Origin: Gossypium raimondii | Taxonomy: Eukaryota > Streptophyta > Magnoliopsida > Malvales > Malvaceae | Direction of reading: 5' to 3' | Assembly (NCBI RefSeq): GCF_025698545.1 | Contig: NC_068570.1 | Coordinates: 60,283,924 to 60,347,923, forward strand | Length of the DNA: 64,000 nt | In this document: positions 11,218 through 23,999 of the stretch, piece after piece | How positions within the stretch are numbered: position 1 is the stretch's first letter | How the letters are laid out: each line of letters opens with the position of its first letter | Notes under the pieces: model-generated | What the model was told of the DNA's origin: nothing | What the model saw: the letters and a program-made list of their open reading frames with translations, nothing else | Database searches by the model: none | Program-made: the position numbers and the translations under genes

Positions 11218-13996
11218 ATGTATCATCCAAAGACTGTTCCAGGTTCAAGTTTAGTTCGCAGCAACTCTTTGGTTCATGGTCAGCATTTAGATTGTGGTGC
11301 TAGCTCAATGGACCCTGTAAGTGGAGGAAACTCCAGCAACCCTAATCTTGCATCGAAGCAACGATTGCGCTGGACACATGAGCTCCATGACCGCTTTGTC
11401 GATGCTGTAGCTCAACTTGGTGGGCCAGATCGTGAGTCTCGTTAATGATCACCCTTGCTAATATTTAATTCTTATCCTGAATTTGTATGTGCTTGTAATG
11501 ACTAGGTTGGCCATAAAAAAAGGGGTGCAAAAGGTTGGAAATTATGATGCCTTTATTTTGCTGCAAGATTGATGAAGTAAGATATTTTTGAAAGAAGGAA
11601 AACCAATTCTCTAATTCCTGGAAACTTAAATGGTTAAAAGTGATTTCATAACTTGAGCATCTCTGTTTCATCTAGTCTCCTGTTTTTTGAGAATTATCCA
11701 TAAAACATTTCCTGTTAAGTTGCATGAGAAACCATTATTTACCATGGTGGCTTTAATTTTTTCATGGACGTGCTAATGCAGAAATTTTAATTACCATAAA
11801 ATTTTCATGTTTATATATGGTAAAAGTGTATAACGGTGAAACAAGTTTCCTTCTTTTTACCCTCTCAGGAGCCACACCAAAAGGAGTTCTTAGAGTCATG
11901 GGTGTGCAGGGTTTGACAATATACCATGTCAAAAGCCATTTACAGGTATAATTCTTTTTTCAACCTAATGAAGAACTATACTTATTTATGTGCATAGTTT
12001 TGGAGCTCCCCAGGAAGTGAGGTTTTTGTTGAATGGTTCATGTATCATCTATGACTTTTGTTAACCCTACTGTTCTGATCCATCCAGAAATATCGACTTG
12101 CGAAATATCTCCCTGATTCTTCTTCTGATGGTAAGTTTCTTTTATCAATTTTTATTTTTTATGTAGATGTAAATTGATGTTAAAAATGTTGTTTTCTTGA
12201 AGTTTATATTCTTCATACTTAATTATAACTCAGGTTGTTTTGTACAAAACTTTTCTTCTTGATATTGCTTGTTTATTCTATTTGTTAATGAAGGTAAAAA
12301 GCCTGACAAGAAAGAAACTGGAGATATGCTATCCAATTTGGATGGTTCATCGTAAGTGAAGCTGCTGCTTTTTCAGTGATTTTAGTTTTTGAAATTATCC
12401 TTTTTCATATATATTCACCAGTTTTCAGAAGAGTAATTATTAGTTTCAACTTGTTTCTTGAATTTTGGGATGGTAGATTTTATATTTACATGCATAAGAA
12501 AACCTTAAGGTATGCTGGAATAAAGATAACATTCTGGAAATTGTCAGTCATATCAAAATGGCTGGTTAAATAGGGTTTTGGTACCTGTGAACAGGTAAAG
12601 CAAAATTTTAATCCAAATTGGGTTTGTATAGAGACACCTTTGGTTCCTGTTGTTCTGACCTGATATTATTGTGTTGACATTGTAAGCAAATTTTAATTGT
12701 AACATTATACTTTTATTTCCTTATATCCTCAAGATAGTGGATTACTTTTTAAGGTATTAAATTCTTCAACATAATCAAATAATTTTAGTTATTGAATTGG
12801 TTGTTATTAATGATTAAAAAATGGACAGAGCTAATCTTCATTTAAATTATAGTTTTGAAGTTGGGTGTGCAAATCATTCTCATCAAAATATGCGGTGCAG
12901 GTATTTTGTTGAATATTAGCTTCAGTTCTTTAGTTCAATATTGGTTGTCGGCTTGGGCACCTCAAATCTTGTTTTGTTTTAAAGAGTCGATGTAGGAGGC
13001 AGGTTACATGTTATCACCCCTAGTTATTATGCCTTGTGTCTAGAATCAAATGGATTTTTTAGTAATTTCCTTTCTTATACCACTATCTATAAAACTCAGT
13101 ATTATATATCTGAGTTGAAGGAATTTTTTCCTTTCCCTGATTGCAGTGGCATGCAAATTACTGAAGCTCTAAAGTTGCAGATGGAGGTGCAAAAGCGCTT
13201 ACATGAACAACTGGAGGCATGTATTCTCAATGCAAATTTAATATTAATTTGTTATTATGTTTGTTTGGCTCTACTTGCTATTTGGAGTAGCATGGTATTG
13301 AGTGTCAACAACATTCGGGCTCAGTATTTTTCTCTGTATTTATTAAGAAACCGGTGCAATTTGCTATATTACTGTGCAGTGACACATGCTTTAAGTTTTT
13401 GGTGTTTCATTTACTTGTCTTCTCAAAACACAGATTTCACCTCTGATATACAACAGGTGCAGAGACAGCTACAATTACGGATAGAGGCTCAAGGAAAGTA
13501 TTTAAAGAAGATTATTGAAGAGCAGCGCCTTGGTGGAGTCCTTGCAGAAGCACCTGGCACAGGAGCTTCAGTCCCAGCGTTGGGTGACAATGGCCTGGAA
13601 TCTGACAAGAAGACTGACCCTGCAACTCCAGCCCCAACTTCAGAATCTCCTTTGCAGGATAAGGCTGCCAAAGAAGGAACTTCTGCGAAGAGCCACTCTG
13701 TAGATGAGTCTTTCTCATCTCATCATGAGCCTTTGACCCCAGATTCTGGTTGCCATGTGGGTTCTCCAGCAGGGAGTCCTAAAGGGGAGATGTTGAAGAA
13801 GAAGCAACGGGTGAGCATGGCTGGAGCATTTGCTAAACCGGAGATGGTACTTCCACACCAGATACTAGATTCGAGCATAAATGCCTCCTATCAACAATCG
13901 CAGTCAGTTTTCATGGGAGAGCAATTTAATCCTTCATCTGGAATATCGATCAGAAATGAGAATCAATCAGGGAAGGGTTCAGGAACGGAGCTGTAG
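11218..13996 (+). CDS. PHL7: MYB-CC (GARP) transcription factor, PHL7-like
   Basis: Six exons (11218-11431, 11869-11945, 12088-12130, 12294-12351, 13147-13216, 13457-13996) join to 333 aa. The start opens MYHPKTVPG. The GARP domain spans about 48-103 (KQRLRWTHELHDRF, then KSHLQKYRLAKYLPD). The MYB-CC coiled coil spans about 133-178 (GMQITEALKLQMEVQ, then LRIEAQGKYLKKI). These match Arabidopsis PHL7, a PHR1-like factor, very closely. The C-terminal half is Ser/Pro-rich and poorly structured. The intron between Glu154 and Val155 has a GC donor (gag|gcatgt) and an ordinary AG acceptor. It is 240 nt long with no in-frame stop, so its retention would keep the frame open. The GARP-domain intron positions match those of the neighbouring MYB-CC gene. 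Confidence 0.93.
13217..13456 (+). other. GC-AG intron, 240 nt, open in frame, in the PHL7-like gene
   Basis: The donor reads CTGGAG|gcatgt and the acceptor caacag|GTGCAG. Removing it restores the conserved coiled-coil join LHEQLE-VQRQLQLR. Its length is a multiple of three and its frame has no stop. The 80 residues it would add include two hydrophobic stretches (such as LILICYYVCLALLAI). Confidence 0.85.
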
Positions 13997-15675
13997 TTTT
14001 ATGTGCTACATGGTAAATGTTGTTGGTTTCATTTTGGCCATGTATTCCTGATGAGATTTCTGATTAGGTCAAAAAGAAAAAAAAAAAAAAGAACTTGTTA
14101 ATGTCTGTTGTTTGAGATAATTAGACTGAAGTAAATGTGTCCCTTTGACCTAATATATGTAGCATCCATATAGTGTAGTGGAATTAATTACAGTGAACGG
14201 TGCTGGGGACTTGGCTCGAGTGCCATGTCTATCAGTGATTGTTGTGTATTTTGGCTAAAGGTCTTAGAAAGACTTTGATGGCTGGCTTTAATTGGGTAAC
14301 GTGGATTAGCACTGTTACTGTTGTTTTTAATTCTTTAATAACTTAGTAAGTCGACTTTGTTCATGGGATACTGCAGGTAGTCATGATGTCAATTTGCAGG
14401 CTTTCTACGTCATATTTGCAAATAATATTTTATTTTTTTAGGCAAGAACTATCATTCAAATTAGTTCCAACTTTTTAGGGATTATTTACATATTAAAATG
14501 GTCAGCTTTAAAAGAAATAATAAAAGATTAAATTAAGTGATTATTATCGTATTTAGAATAAAGCATATGATAGTTGATGCAAAAATATAATTTAAAATGT
14601 TAGGCTTTTTGTATATCTATTTTTAAAAATATCCTAATTTTAAGATTTAGCAAATTACGGTGTAAAATATATATAGCAAATTATATTGCAAAAATGTATC
14701 ACCAAAGGAAAATGATGAGTGGCCAAAATCCAATATAGCCATTCAAGATGAAAAAGGAAATTAACTCAGATTTAAAATTATTAGATTTTATTATATAAAT
14801 TGTTTGGCGTATTATTAAAATTAAGTATTAGTTTCTTTTTGATATAATTCTGATTCAAAATTAAATTATTCTTGAAATACATAAACATCTAATTAAGATT
14901 TAAAACTATAATTAGTGAATATTGACAATAATTAATTTTAATGTCATATTTGTAAGGAAAAATAATTTGATTTAGGCCCGTGTAGCATATAATGATAATT
15001 TGATTCGATGTAAAGGAAAAAGATACTTATGAATACTCTTTATGATTTAAAATTACTAACATATCCCTAAAATAACATTAACAACTCATCCTCTACAATC
15101 CCATTAACTTGTTAAGGTCTATTATTAAATAAATTTTAAATGAAAATATTATTATTTTGCTATTATTTATATTGATTTACTTTTCTTTATTTTTAATTAC
15201 AAAATCTATTAAATTTCACATATATTTATATAAAAATATAATGCAATTTAACATTTTATTTTAATAATTATAAAATAATTTTATAAGTAATTAATTTTAT
15301 TATTTTAATTAAAAATTATTGAATAAAAAATAACCTTTATATTTAAAATTCATTTAATAAATAAACTTGAGTTGGTATATTTTTCATGACTAAAGTTAAC
15401 ATATTTCAGTCAATAAATTGAGATTCAAATATTTCATCAAAAAATAAATAATTATTAAATTAACAAAAATTCATGATTATTGTGTTCTTTTTTTTTTCCC
15501 CCACTTTTCTATCAACAACTTTTTTTTTTTTTTTTTTAATGTTAGTTTCTTTGCGTTTAAATTTTAATTTTATCCCCAACATACGGAATCGGCATAAAAT
15601 CAAATCAAAGTCGTAAAAATTAAACAAAGTCCAATCCAATCAAACACAATTCATAGAAAGTAAAACTCCGACGCC
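13997..15675. other. Intergenic, AT-rich
   Basis: This holds the 3' UTR of the PHL7-like gene, then very AT-rich sequence and a long T tract at about 15520-15538. The last roughly 100 bp before 15676 are the presumed leader of the gamma-SNAP gene. No other gene or element was recognised. Confidence 0.45.
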
Positions 15676-18600
15676 ATGTCCAGCTCCGATCCCAACAAGC
15701 TCATCTCCAAAGCCGACAAACTGTTAGCCTCCTCTCTCTCTCCCTCTCTAAAGCTCTTACTTGTATGTATATTTAGAGGTTGTGTTGTAATTTACTTAGC
15801 TTAAGATTCTTAGATTTGCACTTTTTGGTTTTTGATATCCGATCCCATCGCTTGTAGAGTTAAATTGATCAAATTGATTTGATGTACATAAGGGGGGAAA
15901 AGTGGCAAAATGAATCAATAAGCATCACCCAACTTGTATCGAAAAATATTAGCTAATGTCTTAATCTGTTTATATTTGTAGAACAAAGCTAAGTCTTACA
16001 AGGTGGAGTGCAGATTGGAAAAGTGCTACTCTTTTATATGAACAAGCTGGTATGCTATCTACTTATTATTCGACATCTAGGATTTTATCTAAAATATTTA
16101 GTTGATTTTTTAAAAGAATTTTCTACTACAAAATTGATCATGTAAATGTCATGGTTCTAATGGCTTTTCTCATTGATGCTCATGCTGTATGTAGCAAATG
16201 GATTTCGAGTTTCAAAGGATTATGAGAAAGCAAAGTTGGCATTCGAGAAAGCTTCCAAAGGACAAGAGATGCTAGCTTCGTATCCTTAATTCTTTTCTTT
16301 CACTTTATATTATACATTTTTTTAATGCTATTCTTTCTATTTCATATCCAGTGTGTATATACTTAAAGACTTCAACTTGGAGGTCTAAAGTTTGAATCTT
16401 GAGACAGGGATGGTATAATAGAGGGTTCATGTACCAAAAATAGAAGGCAAATATATATCCGTTGTTACATCCTTTATAAGCTAATCAGTCCCTGGGATGC
16501 TGCTAAACACATGGAGTCTGCTGCTGCTTTAGCAAAGGAACTACGCAACTGGACTGAGGTTATCGACTTTTACAGAAGGGCATCTGAGCTATACATGCAG
16601 TGTGACAGACCACAACCTGCATCTGATTCACTTGCCAAGGCTGCCCGGTATGGACATTGCTTGAACCTTATGTTGTCTGAATTCTGATTTACATCATTTC
16701 AACTCTACTAATCTGCAATTCAGGTTTTTCAATTATAGCTAGTACTCTTGCGTATACACATTTATTTTTATTTAGATGGAACTTGACATGATATTCTTAA
16801 GTTCAATTGAAGTTGAACTTGCTCCATTAAGTGTTTTTTCTTGATCATATATGGTCAACTTTTTTATTTAGATGGAACTTGACATAATGTTCTTAAGTTC
16901 AAATGAAGTTGAACTTGCGCCATTAAGTGCTTTTGCTTGATCTTATATAGTCAACTGAAGTCCATCTTGTAAAGCTTTTGATATGACTCCACCATTCTCC
17001 TCCACTGTTGACTTATTATAGGAGATGGTGGAGTTTTATCAGCTTTCCAATGTCATTATAGTTTCTTTTTACTGTCACATCTGTGAATATGCTATTTGAT
17101 TCGAATTGGCTATCAAACACTATTATTTACAATATGCAAGAAAATATCATGAATTAATCTTATTTCTTGGTATTTTCATGAAATTTGAAAAAGCATAGCC
17201 CAAATATCATGGACGTGGAATATTCTGAATTTTCAAATTCAAAGATTCCGGTTTCACTCATTCTTTTTTCCTCTTTCATGTTTATGGAATTATTATTGAT
17301 CACTTGAGAATATTGATTTCCAATGCCAATATGCATTCAAATGAATATTCATGCAGGATGTAATTGTTTTTATTTGTATTATACATGTATTTATTTCCTA
17401 GTGCTTTTCTGCTTAATATTGTCAATTAATTGGTGTAATCAATAATCATTTCAAGAAACCTTTAAAAGAAAGAAAAAATCTCTTTGTTTCACATGCAACA
17501 ATATAGTTGCAACATCACAGACTGAATCACAACTGCAATTTCCTCTTTAATCTCTTAGTACTTTTTCTTTGTAGTGCTTTGGAGGATGCTTTGCCTGATG
17601 ATGCTGTTCAACTATATACCGATGCTTGTGTTATTCTTGAAGATGATGGAAAGGAACAGATGGCCTTTGATCTGTTTCGAGCTGCTGCTAGTGTTTATGT
17701 AAAACTTGAGAAGTAAGGATTTGCTTCTTAATCTGTTGAGAGGCAATATATTAAATCCTCATTCAGAGGATTGATAAATGAAAGTTACACCCTTGTGGTG
17801 TATTACATTCCTAAAATTAGAATACTGCTGTTTCTTAAAATAAAAGAAAAAACCAAAAACTGGAGGGTAGTTTTTGATTTTACTACCATATGATCATTAA
17901 TTCGTAGTTAAATACGGACCTATTTTCGGCTAAAGGATTTCAAATGGTTTTATGTGTCTTTGTCTCTAGTCTGGAACTATGGAGTTCAGGTTGAGTAGAC
18001 CTAAAGCGTGTGAATTGTAATTCCTTTTTTAAGCCAATTTTTGTCTTTGTTTAGTTGCACTTCTAGTAAGTATTTTTTTCTTTCATTAAGCCACTATCCA
18101 TGTTAACTCCTGGCAGCATGCACTGCTTCATGACTGAAATGTCAAATGTGTTATAATGCTTGTAAATTTAGAGAATCTGGTCGTAGGCAACTACATTGTT
18201 TGCATATATAAGCAAACCTTATATGAGTAGGCATTATTTATGTTTTTGTTATCCTCAGGTTCACTGATGCTGCTACTTTCCTATTGAGGTTGGGCTTAGC
18301 AGCTGACAAGTGCAATGCTAGAAATAGTCAGTGCAAGGTGCGACTTTATATTTTGCAGCCCAACTATTTCCGTAATTACTAAATATCCATTCGTTGCCAT
18401 TCCATTCCTTTGTTTGTAAGTCAGCTGATAATTTTTTCCTGAGAAGTATAATGTGGCTAATTTTTGCTAATTTCTCTCTAAATCCATGTATGCTTTTAGA
18501 AGTAGTGGTGTTGAACTGCTTTATGACTTAATTAACTTGCAGTTTAGTTCCATTATACATATTTTTGCTACTTTCTGCAGAACATTTTATGTTTCCAACC

Positions 18601-21323
18601 CTTTATCTCTTTCTTATTGTGGCTGGTAGGAGATAAAACAAAACTTTCTTTTTTGTTAACATTTTTGCAAGGATGAAAGTAGGATTTTTGTCCTAGTGGC
18701 GACAGTCTTGCATGAACTTTTTTAGGACTATATACTGAAACCATCTAAAAGATTCCTTCTTTTCTCAAATTGAAGGCACCTATCTTGGACTTGGTATGCT
18801 GATCAAGAAAGTGCTTTCCAAATCAAATTTCCCAACAAGTTTTGGTTGACTCTGGAAGATGTGACATATACCTATTTGCCTGTATAAACTGAGTTTTTTC
18901 ATGAATAAACTGACTTTTAAATCTGATTTTAAGTATTGTGAAACTTACTTCCTTAAGTGGTATTTACTGCATGGTTCTACTTAATTCGGGTTACTTCTTT
19001 ATGCACCATCTCTAACAAAGTATAGCTTTGTATATGTGATAAAAACGTAATCCCATGAGGTGTTATTGATCTGTGTACCATGTGATTTAATAAAGATCAC
19101 CTTCTTGCTATCATCTGAAGGCTGTTGTTCTTTTTGCTTGTTTGACACTAACATTTTCTTCTTTTGTTCATTTACTGAAAGGAACTTTGTTGGTAACAAT
19201 CTGCTAACCCTAATATATATAATTTCAGGCGTATCTGAGTGCAATTATTGTGTATCTTTATGCTCATGACTTAAAGCAAGCAGAGAAGTGCTACAATGAT
19301 TGTTCACAGTAAGTGCAGTTATCTTTGAGCTACCTTTCAAACCAATATGTATTGAGGCATTTGTAGTACTCAGGAATGTGGTTAGCGGCTCTGGACTGGC
19401 TGATCTTGTTAGTGCACTATCATTTTAATTTTGATTGATATTTAGGTACTCATCACTATCATATGAGACATTGCATGAAAAAAGTGATTCTCCAGCAACT
19501 GAAAACAACCGTCAATAATATCTTCATTCTTCAGCACCTAGACAAAATTGAACTAAACGCATGTTAGGTGTTTGTTTTCTATGTGAATTTTCTCAAAAAT
19601 TGTCAATCTATATGTCTACCAAATGCATCAAAACACTAGCATTGATTCTCTGCCCTGTAGTCTTACTGTATTGTAAATTGTGTTTTTCCCCTTATTTTAT
19701 AAAGTTCTGTCCTCTCCCCTTAAGTGTAAAAAAATGTGGATCCCATTCACAATTTTCTTTACACTGATGACTTTGGAAACTTTTTTGTTTATTATTACAA
19801 TATTATGCCCCCAATGGATGTTGTTAAGCATTTTCATGTATATTAAAGGCATCAAGCAATAGAATGATGATAGTTAAACTTCCTGCTACTCTAACTTGTT
19901 TTTTGATTGTTATTGTGAAAATCACATCATATATTCCTACCATTTCAATGTTTGGTTTTTAAGGCGTAATGTTGTCTCCCCTGCCACATAAAGGAAAACC
20001 AGTTACGTTATGTATCCTTAAGATTAATGCTGTAGCTGAAAGCATCTAGAAGAAACCAACAATACTGTCTACCCATTTGTTTTTGTTTCCTGTTTTATCT
20101 TTTATACTTAAAGATAATGACATTTGCTTACAGAAAAGGTGATCTAAACTACTATTGTCTATGGATATTTTCAGAATCGATGCTTTCTTAAGAAGTGATC
20201 AGAACCGTTGTGCTAGTAAACTTCTTTCTGCTTATACAGAAGGTGATGTAGAAGAAATCAAACGTGTAGCTCAGTCGAGTACTATTTCCAATCTTGACAA
20301 TGTGGTATGTTTTTTTGACCATTTGCACCTTTGTTTTTGGAAATACATGTGCCTCTCCTACAATAAAGTGAATGATTTTGTGGGGACATTTCATCTTCTG
20401 CATGCTATAGTTGGATTAAATCACTTAGCCTAAGATTCGACCTATGCAACCATGGAAGATTCTAATTGGCCTAAAACCATGCAGTTTATGTGATACTTGG
20501 CTTATAGTTGCCCTTGGCTTAGAGGATCTTCTAAAGAACTAACATGGGAATAAAGGAATTCAAAATTTAAAGCACATGTCCATGCACACCTGGGCCACAG
20601 ATATAATAAATACATGCGTTTTGAACCTTTATATAGCCAATTAAAGAACTGAGATCATAAAGTTGACCATGGTAGGAAAAGGGAAAATATCATTGAAGTT
20701 GGAAGATTTTGGTTTTTGTTATAAGCTGTCATTTGAGTTTCTTCTCCTGAAAAAGGGCTAAGTGGAGCATACTTCTATTTTGTTGTTTCTATTGTGTCCT
20801 AGTTGATTTAATTTGGCATTTTCCTATTGAACTCATTGTATATTAAAATATATAATAAAAAGTGTACGATTTCCATTTTCTACAATGTGGAATGGGATGG
20901 TGGGATACACAACAGTGTAGCTCCCATCTTCTAGTTGATGCTGTTCTCCTTCGCTTATCATCTAGCTTTCAGTGGTCAAACTAGATATTAGAATATGATT
21001 TTCACTCTGCATATCATCTTGGCTAAGAGAAGAAGGCATTAAAGAAAAAAACATAAGGTGGTGTTAGTGGGGACTCCTGAAAATCTTGGTTGCTTTTGAA
21101 TGTACCTGTCTATATTTCATTTTAATCTTACAAAGCAGATAGACAGTGATTCGGGACATGGAATGCTATTCCTTCAATTGCAGACAATTTGAGTGAGAAA
21201 ATGAAATTGTGTGTGCAGATCATAAAGCTTGCAAGGAAGTTGCCTACTGGTGATGTGGCTGAACTAAAGGAAGAAGCTGCTAAAGGTGAGGAAGAAGCAC
21301 TGGATGAAAATGACCTGACATGA
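15676..21323 (+). CDS. GSNL: Gamma-SNAP (gamma-soluble NSF attachment protein)
   Basis: Nine exons (15676-15722, 15982-16049, 16195-16279, 16489-16647, 17575-17712, 18259-18337, 19229-19308, 20175-20304, 21219-21323) join in frame to 296 aa, close to the plant family length of about 290. Recognisable blocks are SDPNKLISKADKL at the start, TRWSADWKSATLLYEQA, DYEKAKLAFEKASKGQEML, PWDAAKHMESAAALA, DGKEQMAFDLFRAAASVY, CNARNSQCKAYLSAIIVYL and the acidic end DENDLT. SNAP proteins form a TPR-like helical solenoid that brings the ATPase NSF to SNARE complexes so that they are disassembled after membrane fusion. Intron 4 (927 nt) carries a 96-bp tandem duplication. The LSD1 gene lies about 5 kb downstream in opposite orientation, a neighbourhood also known in Arabidopsis. 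Confidence 0.95.
16765..16956. repeat. Two-copy 96-bp tandem duplication in intron 4 of gamma-SNAP
   Basis: The block from atttagatggaacttgacat to tggtcaact at 16765-16860 is repeated at 16861-16956 with a few substitutions (gctccattaag against gcgccattaag). The period, measured on gatgga and on tcaact, is 96 bp. It has no effect on coding. Confidence 0.85.
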
Positions 21324-22080
21324 GTTTTACCTGTAAGAAATTGTTTCATCCTCTGCATCCATGGGATTTGTGTGTGCTGCTCATCCCATCCTTTCTTTTC
21401 ATGTAATTACATAGGCATAGAAACATGTTCCATTTAAGTTTGCTTTAACTCTTGTTGTGCTTTGCCTACTTGAAAAAGAATGATGTTTAATCATTTTTAA
21501 ACTGTTGCTTGTTTATACGAGTGGGCTTCACAATGCAATTGCCCTTATTGGAACTTTCTTCTTTCAAACTAAGTTGCACGTTTTACAAATGTATGCTTTG
21601 GGGAGTAAATTCAAGGCTCATTAGCTCCTTTTGTAAGGTGGTTTTAATCTCAGCAAGACGATGGCACGCTTTTAAGTTGTAGTAATGTGTGTTAGAATTG
21701 CACATATATCTTGCAAAAAGAAAAATGTATTTGTATGAATATTAAATATTTGTTCATTGAACAATAATAAATTCATCCAAAATGCATGGCAGTGATGGCA
21801 AGTTATTCACAGTTGAAATGCATTTAAGAGTTTAAACAATGCATAAAAACTAAAAACCAGAAGCATTTTGCTAGTAAGTTTGTAAAGATGATGATGCACA
21901 GTTTATTAGGATAAGATTTAGTGGTAAAGAATTCAATATATGTATAAACTTAAATTATTTCTGAAATTTTTCCTTGAAATTTCGTTATTTAAGTGCTATT
22001 TTGAAAAGAATGGCAAAGTCTCATTTTTATTTTGTTCACATAGCTGGCGTGATTGGGGCATGTATTTATTGCTTCTAAAG
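21324..22080. other. Intergenic, 3' flank of gamma-SNAP
   Basis: This holds the 3' UTR and AT-rich sequence. No feature was recognised. Confidence 0.4.
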
Positions 22081-23000
22081 GTAGGTAGTTCACCAGACAT
22101 GCATGTTTAGTACTAAACTGCAAAACACTATTAACTCATATCGTGTTGTAAGGTTACTCTATCAATCTATAAATAGAGGCTCATGCATGTTAGTACTAAA
22201 TCGTAGAAAACTATTAATTCATGTCGCGTTCCAAAATTACTCTACCATTGAGGCTCGATAAGTAATCGAGTTTCCATTTCGTCATATTCAAATTAAAGAA
22301 ATTGAGTACTCCTATGGATGCTAACAAAAAAAAGCTTCATCAAATTCTTTGATTCAACTCAAAGAAATGTTGCAAATAGGCTTCACAAAATTCGAATTAA
22401 AGAAATTGAGTACGCAAGCTTTCATCATATTCAAATCAAAGAAATTGAGTGCAACTGCAAAATGAAATTCAAGAGCACCGTAGAGTGCTAAACTTTCTGC
22501 AAGGAAAGAAGTGCGCATTCATGCTACCAGAAAGCGCATAACGGGTTTGGAGGAGAGGTAGCAAGCGCTCATTATTTATGGAGCACTCGGAGCACTCGGT
22601 CACTTGGGAGATTAGAAGAAATTAAAAAAGGTAGTTAAGTCACCTTCAGTTTTTTTATTCCAGGATAGTATTTAATTGAAATAATAAAAAGTATGAATTC
22701 TGCAAATAGGTTTCGTCTACTACGATGCTCCAAACAAGCTTTTTGCAATTTATATCGAAACGAGGATATCTGCAAAATTAAATTCAAAAACACCATGGAG
22801 TGCTAAACTTCTTTTCGAGAAGTGTTAGAACAATGGATCTTGCAAGGAAAGAAGCATACACTCACCCTATTAGAGCATGCATTGAGGGATTGGTTTGGAG
22901 GAGAGATAACTTATCTATAAAAGGAATAACAAGCGCTCATTGTTATAAAGCACTCGATCGTTATTTGAAAGATTAAAAGAAATTAACATAAAACAATTAT
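22081..23000. repeat. Cluster of degenerate direct repeats, probably old retroelement sequence
   Basis: A block starting atgcatgttagtactaaa occurs at 22099 and again about 84 bp later at 22183. A larger block (about 22450-22630) with gagtgctaaac, tttggaggagag, aagcgctcatt and gcactcg recurs diverged at about 22765-22990. The phrase attaaagaaattgagta recurs between 22290 and 22450. No coding remnant is evident; LTR-derived sequence is a reasonable guess. Confidence 0.5.
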
Positions 23001-23999
23001 ATCATCTCTAACCCTTCTTAATTAAAAAAAAGTATGTACTTGCAAGAAGAATTAACCAAAAAAAAAAGTTTTCTTATTTCAAGAAATTATATAGTTGCAA
23101 AAAAAAAAGTTTTAAGGGTGTAAATGACCATTATTCAACTATTAGTCTGGTGTAAGGTGTTCATTATGATTTTAAGGGTTTACATTAACTTTTATTATTA
23201 CAATTTCTAATTTTTATGAACAATTGATTTGATGTTATATGTTCATTATTATTTTAGGGATTTAGATGGCTTTTTTATAATTTTAATTTTTCTAAAACTT
23301 TAATATATTTTATAATTTTTAAATATGTTTTGTTAATTTGTAATTTTTTATAATATATTAGGCTTTATTAGATTTTTTTGTAATTTTTATAATATTTATA
23401 ATTTTTTGAAAACCTATAAAATTTATAAAAAAATTCATAAGTATTTTTTATAATTTATTATAATTTTAATGAATTTTTATAATTTTTATGAGAAAAATAG
23501 AAGATAAAATTAGAATATGTTACATTTTGCCATCTAATTGGTTCGTCATTTGATTTTAACGATCAACGTGGTTAAAACAAAAATCATTAATAAAGAGGCT
23601 TAATTGATTTTTATTAACAATGAAGACTCAATTAAGCGTGAATTAAGGTCGAGCTTAATTGATTTTTAGTATTTTATTAAGGGTTTACTTGAATTTATGT
23701 TAACCTTTTCCATAGTTTTTAATTTCAAACTCCTTTAATTTTTATTTACTTATTTTATTTTTATTAAAGAAATAAAACTACGAGTGTGTTTAAAGTTGAA
23801 AGAAAGTATGTAGTTACTTTTTCAAAATAAAAAATTCACTCTATTAAATACGGTAGGTTATGAACTTATCATTTTCCGATAATGCAATAATTTTAATAGG
23901 GTAGAAAAAAATAGAGAATGGAAGGAAATGAGAGAGAGGATACCCCTTTTTTGTTTGCTTAGCTGCCACTTTATTAGCTTCTCTTCCAATCCCTCGTTA
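23001..23999. other. AT-rich intergenic stretch
   Basis: This is low-complexity A/T sequence rich in taatttt and ttataat words. No gene or element was recognised. Confidence 0.4.

Noticed and set aside
13034-13996. A continuous 320-residue frame as the PHL7 last exon
   Set aside because: It runs through the 240-nt intron at 13217-13456. The conserved coiled-coil join and the splice sites show that the intron must be removed for a normal protein.
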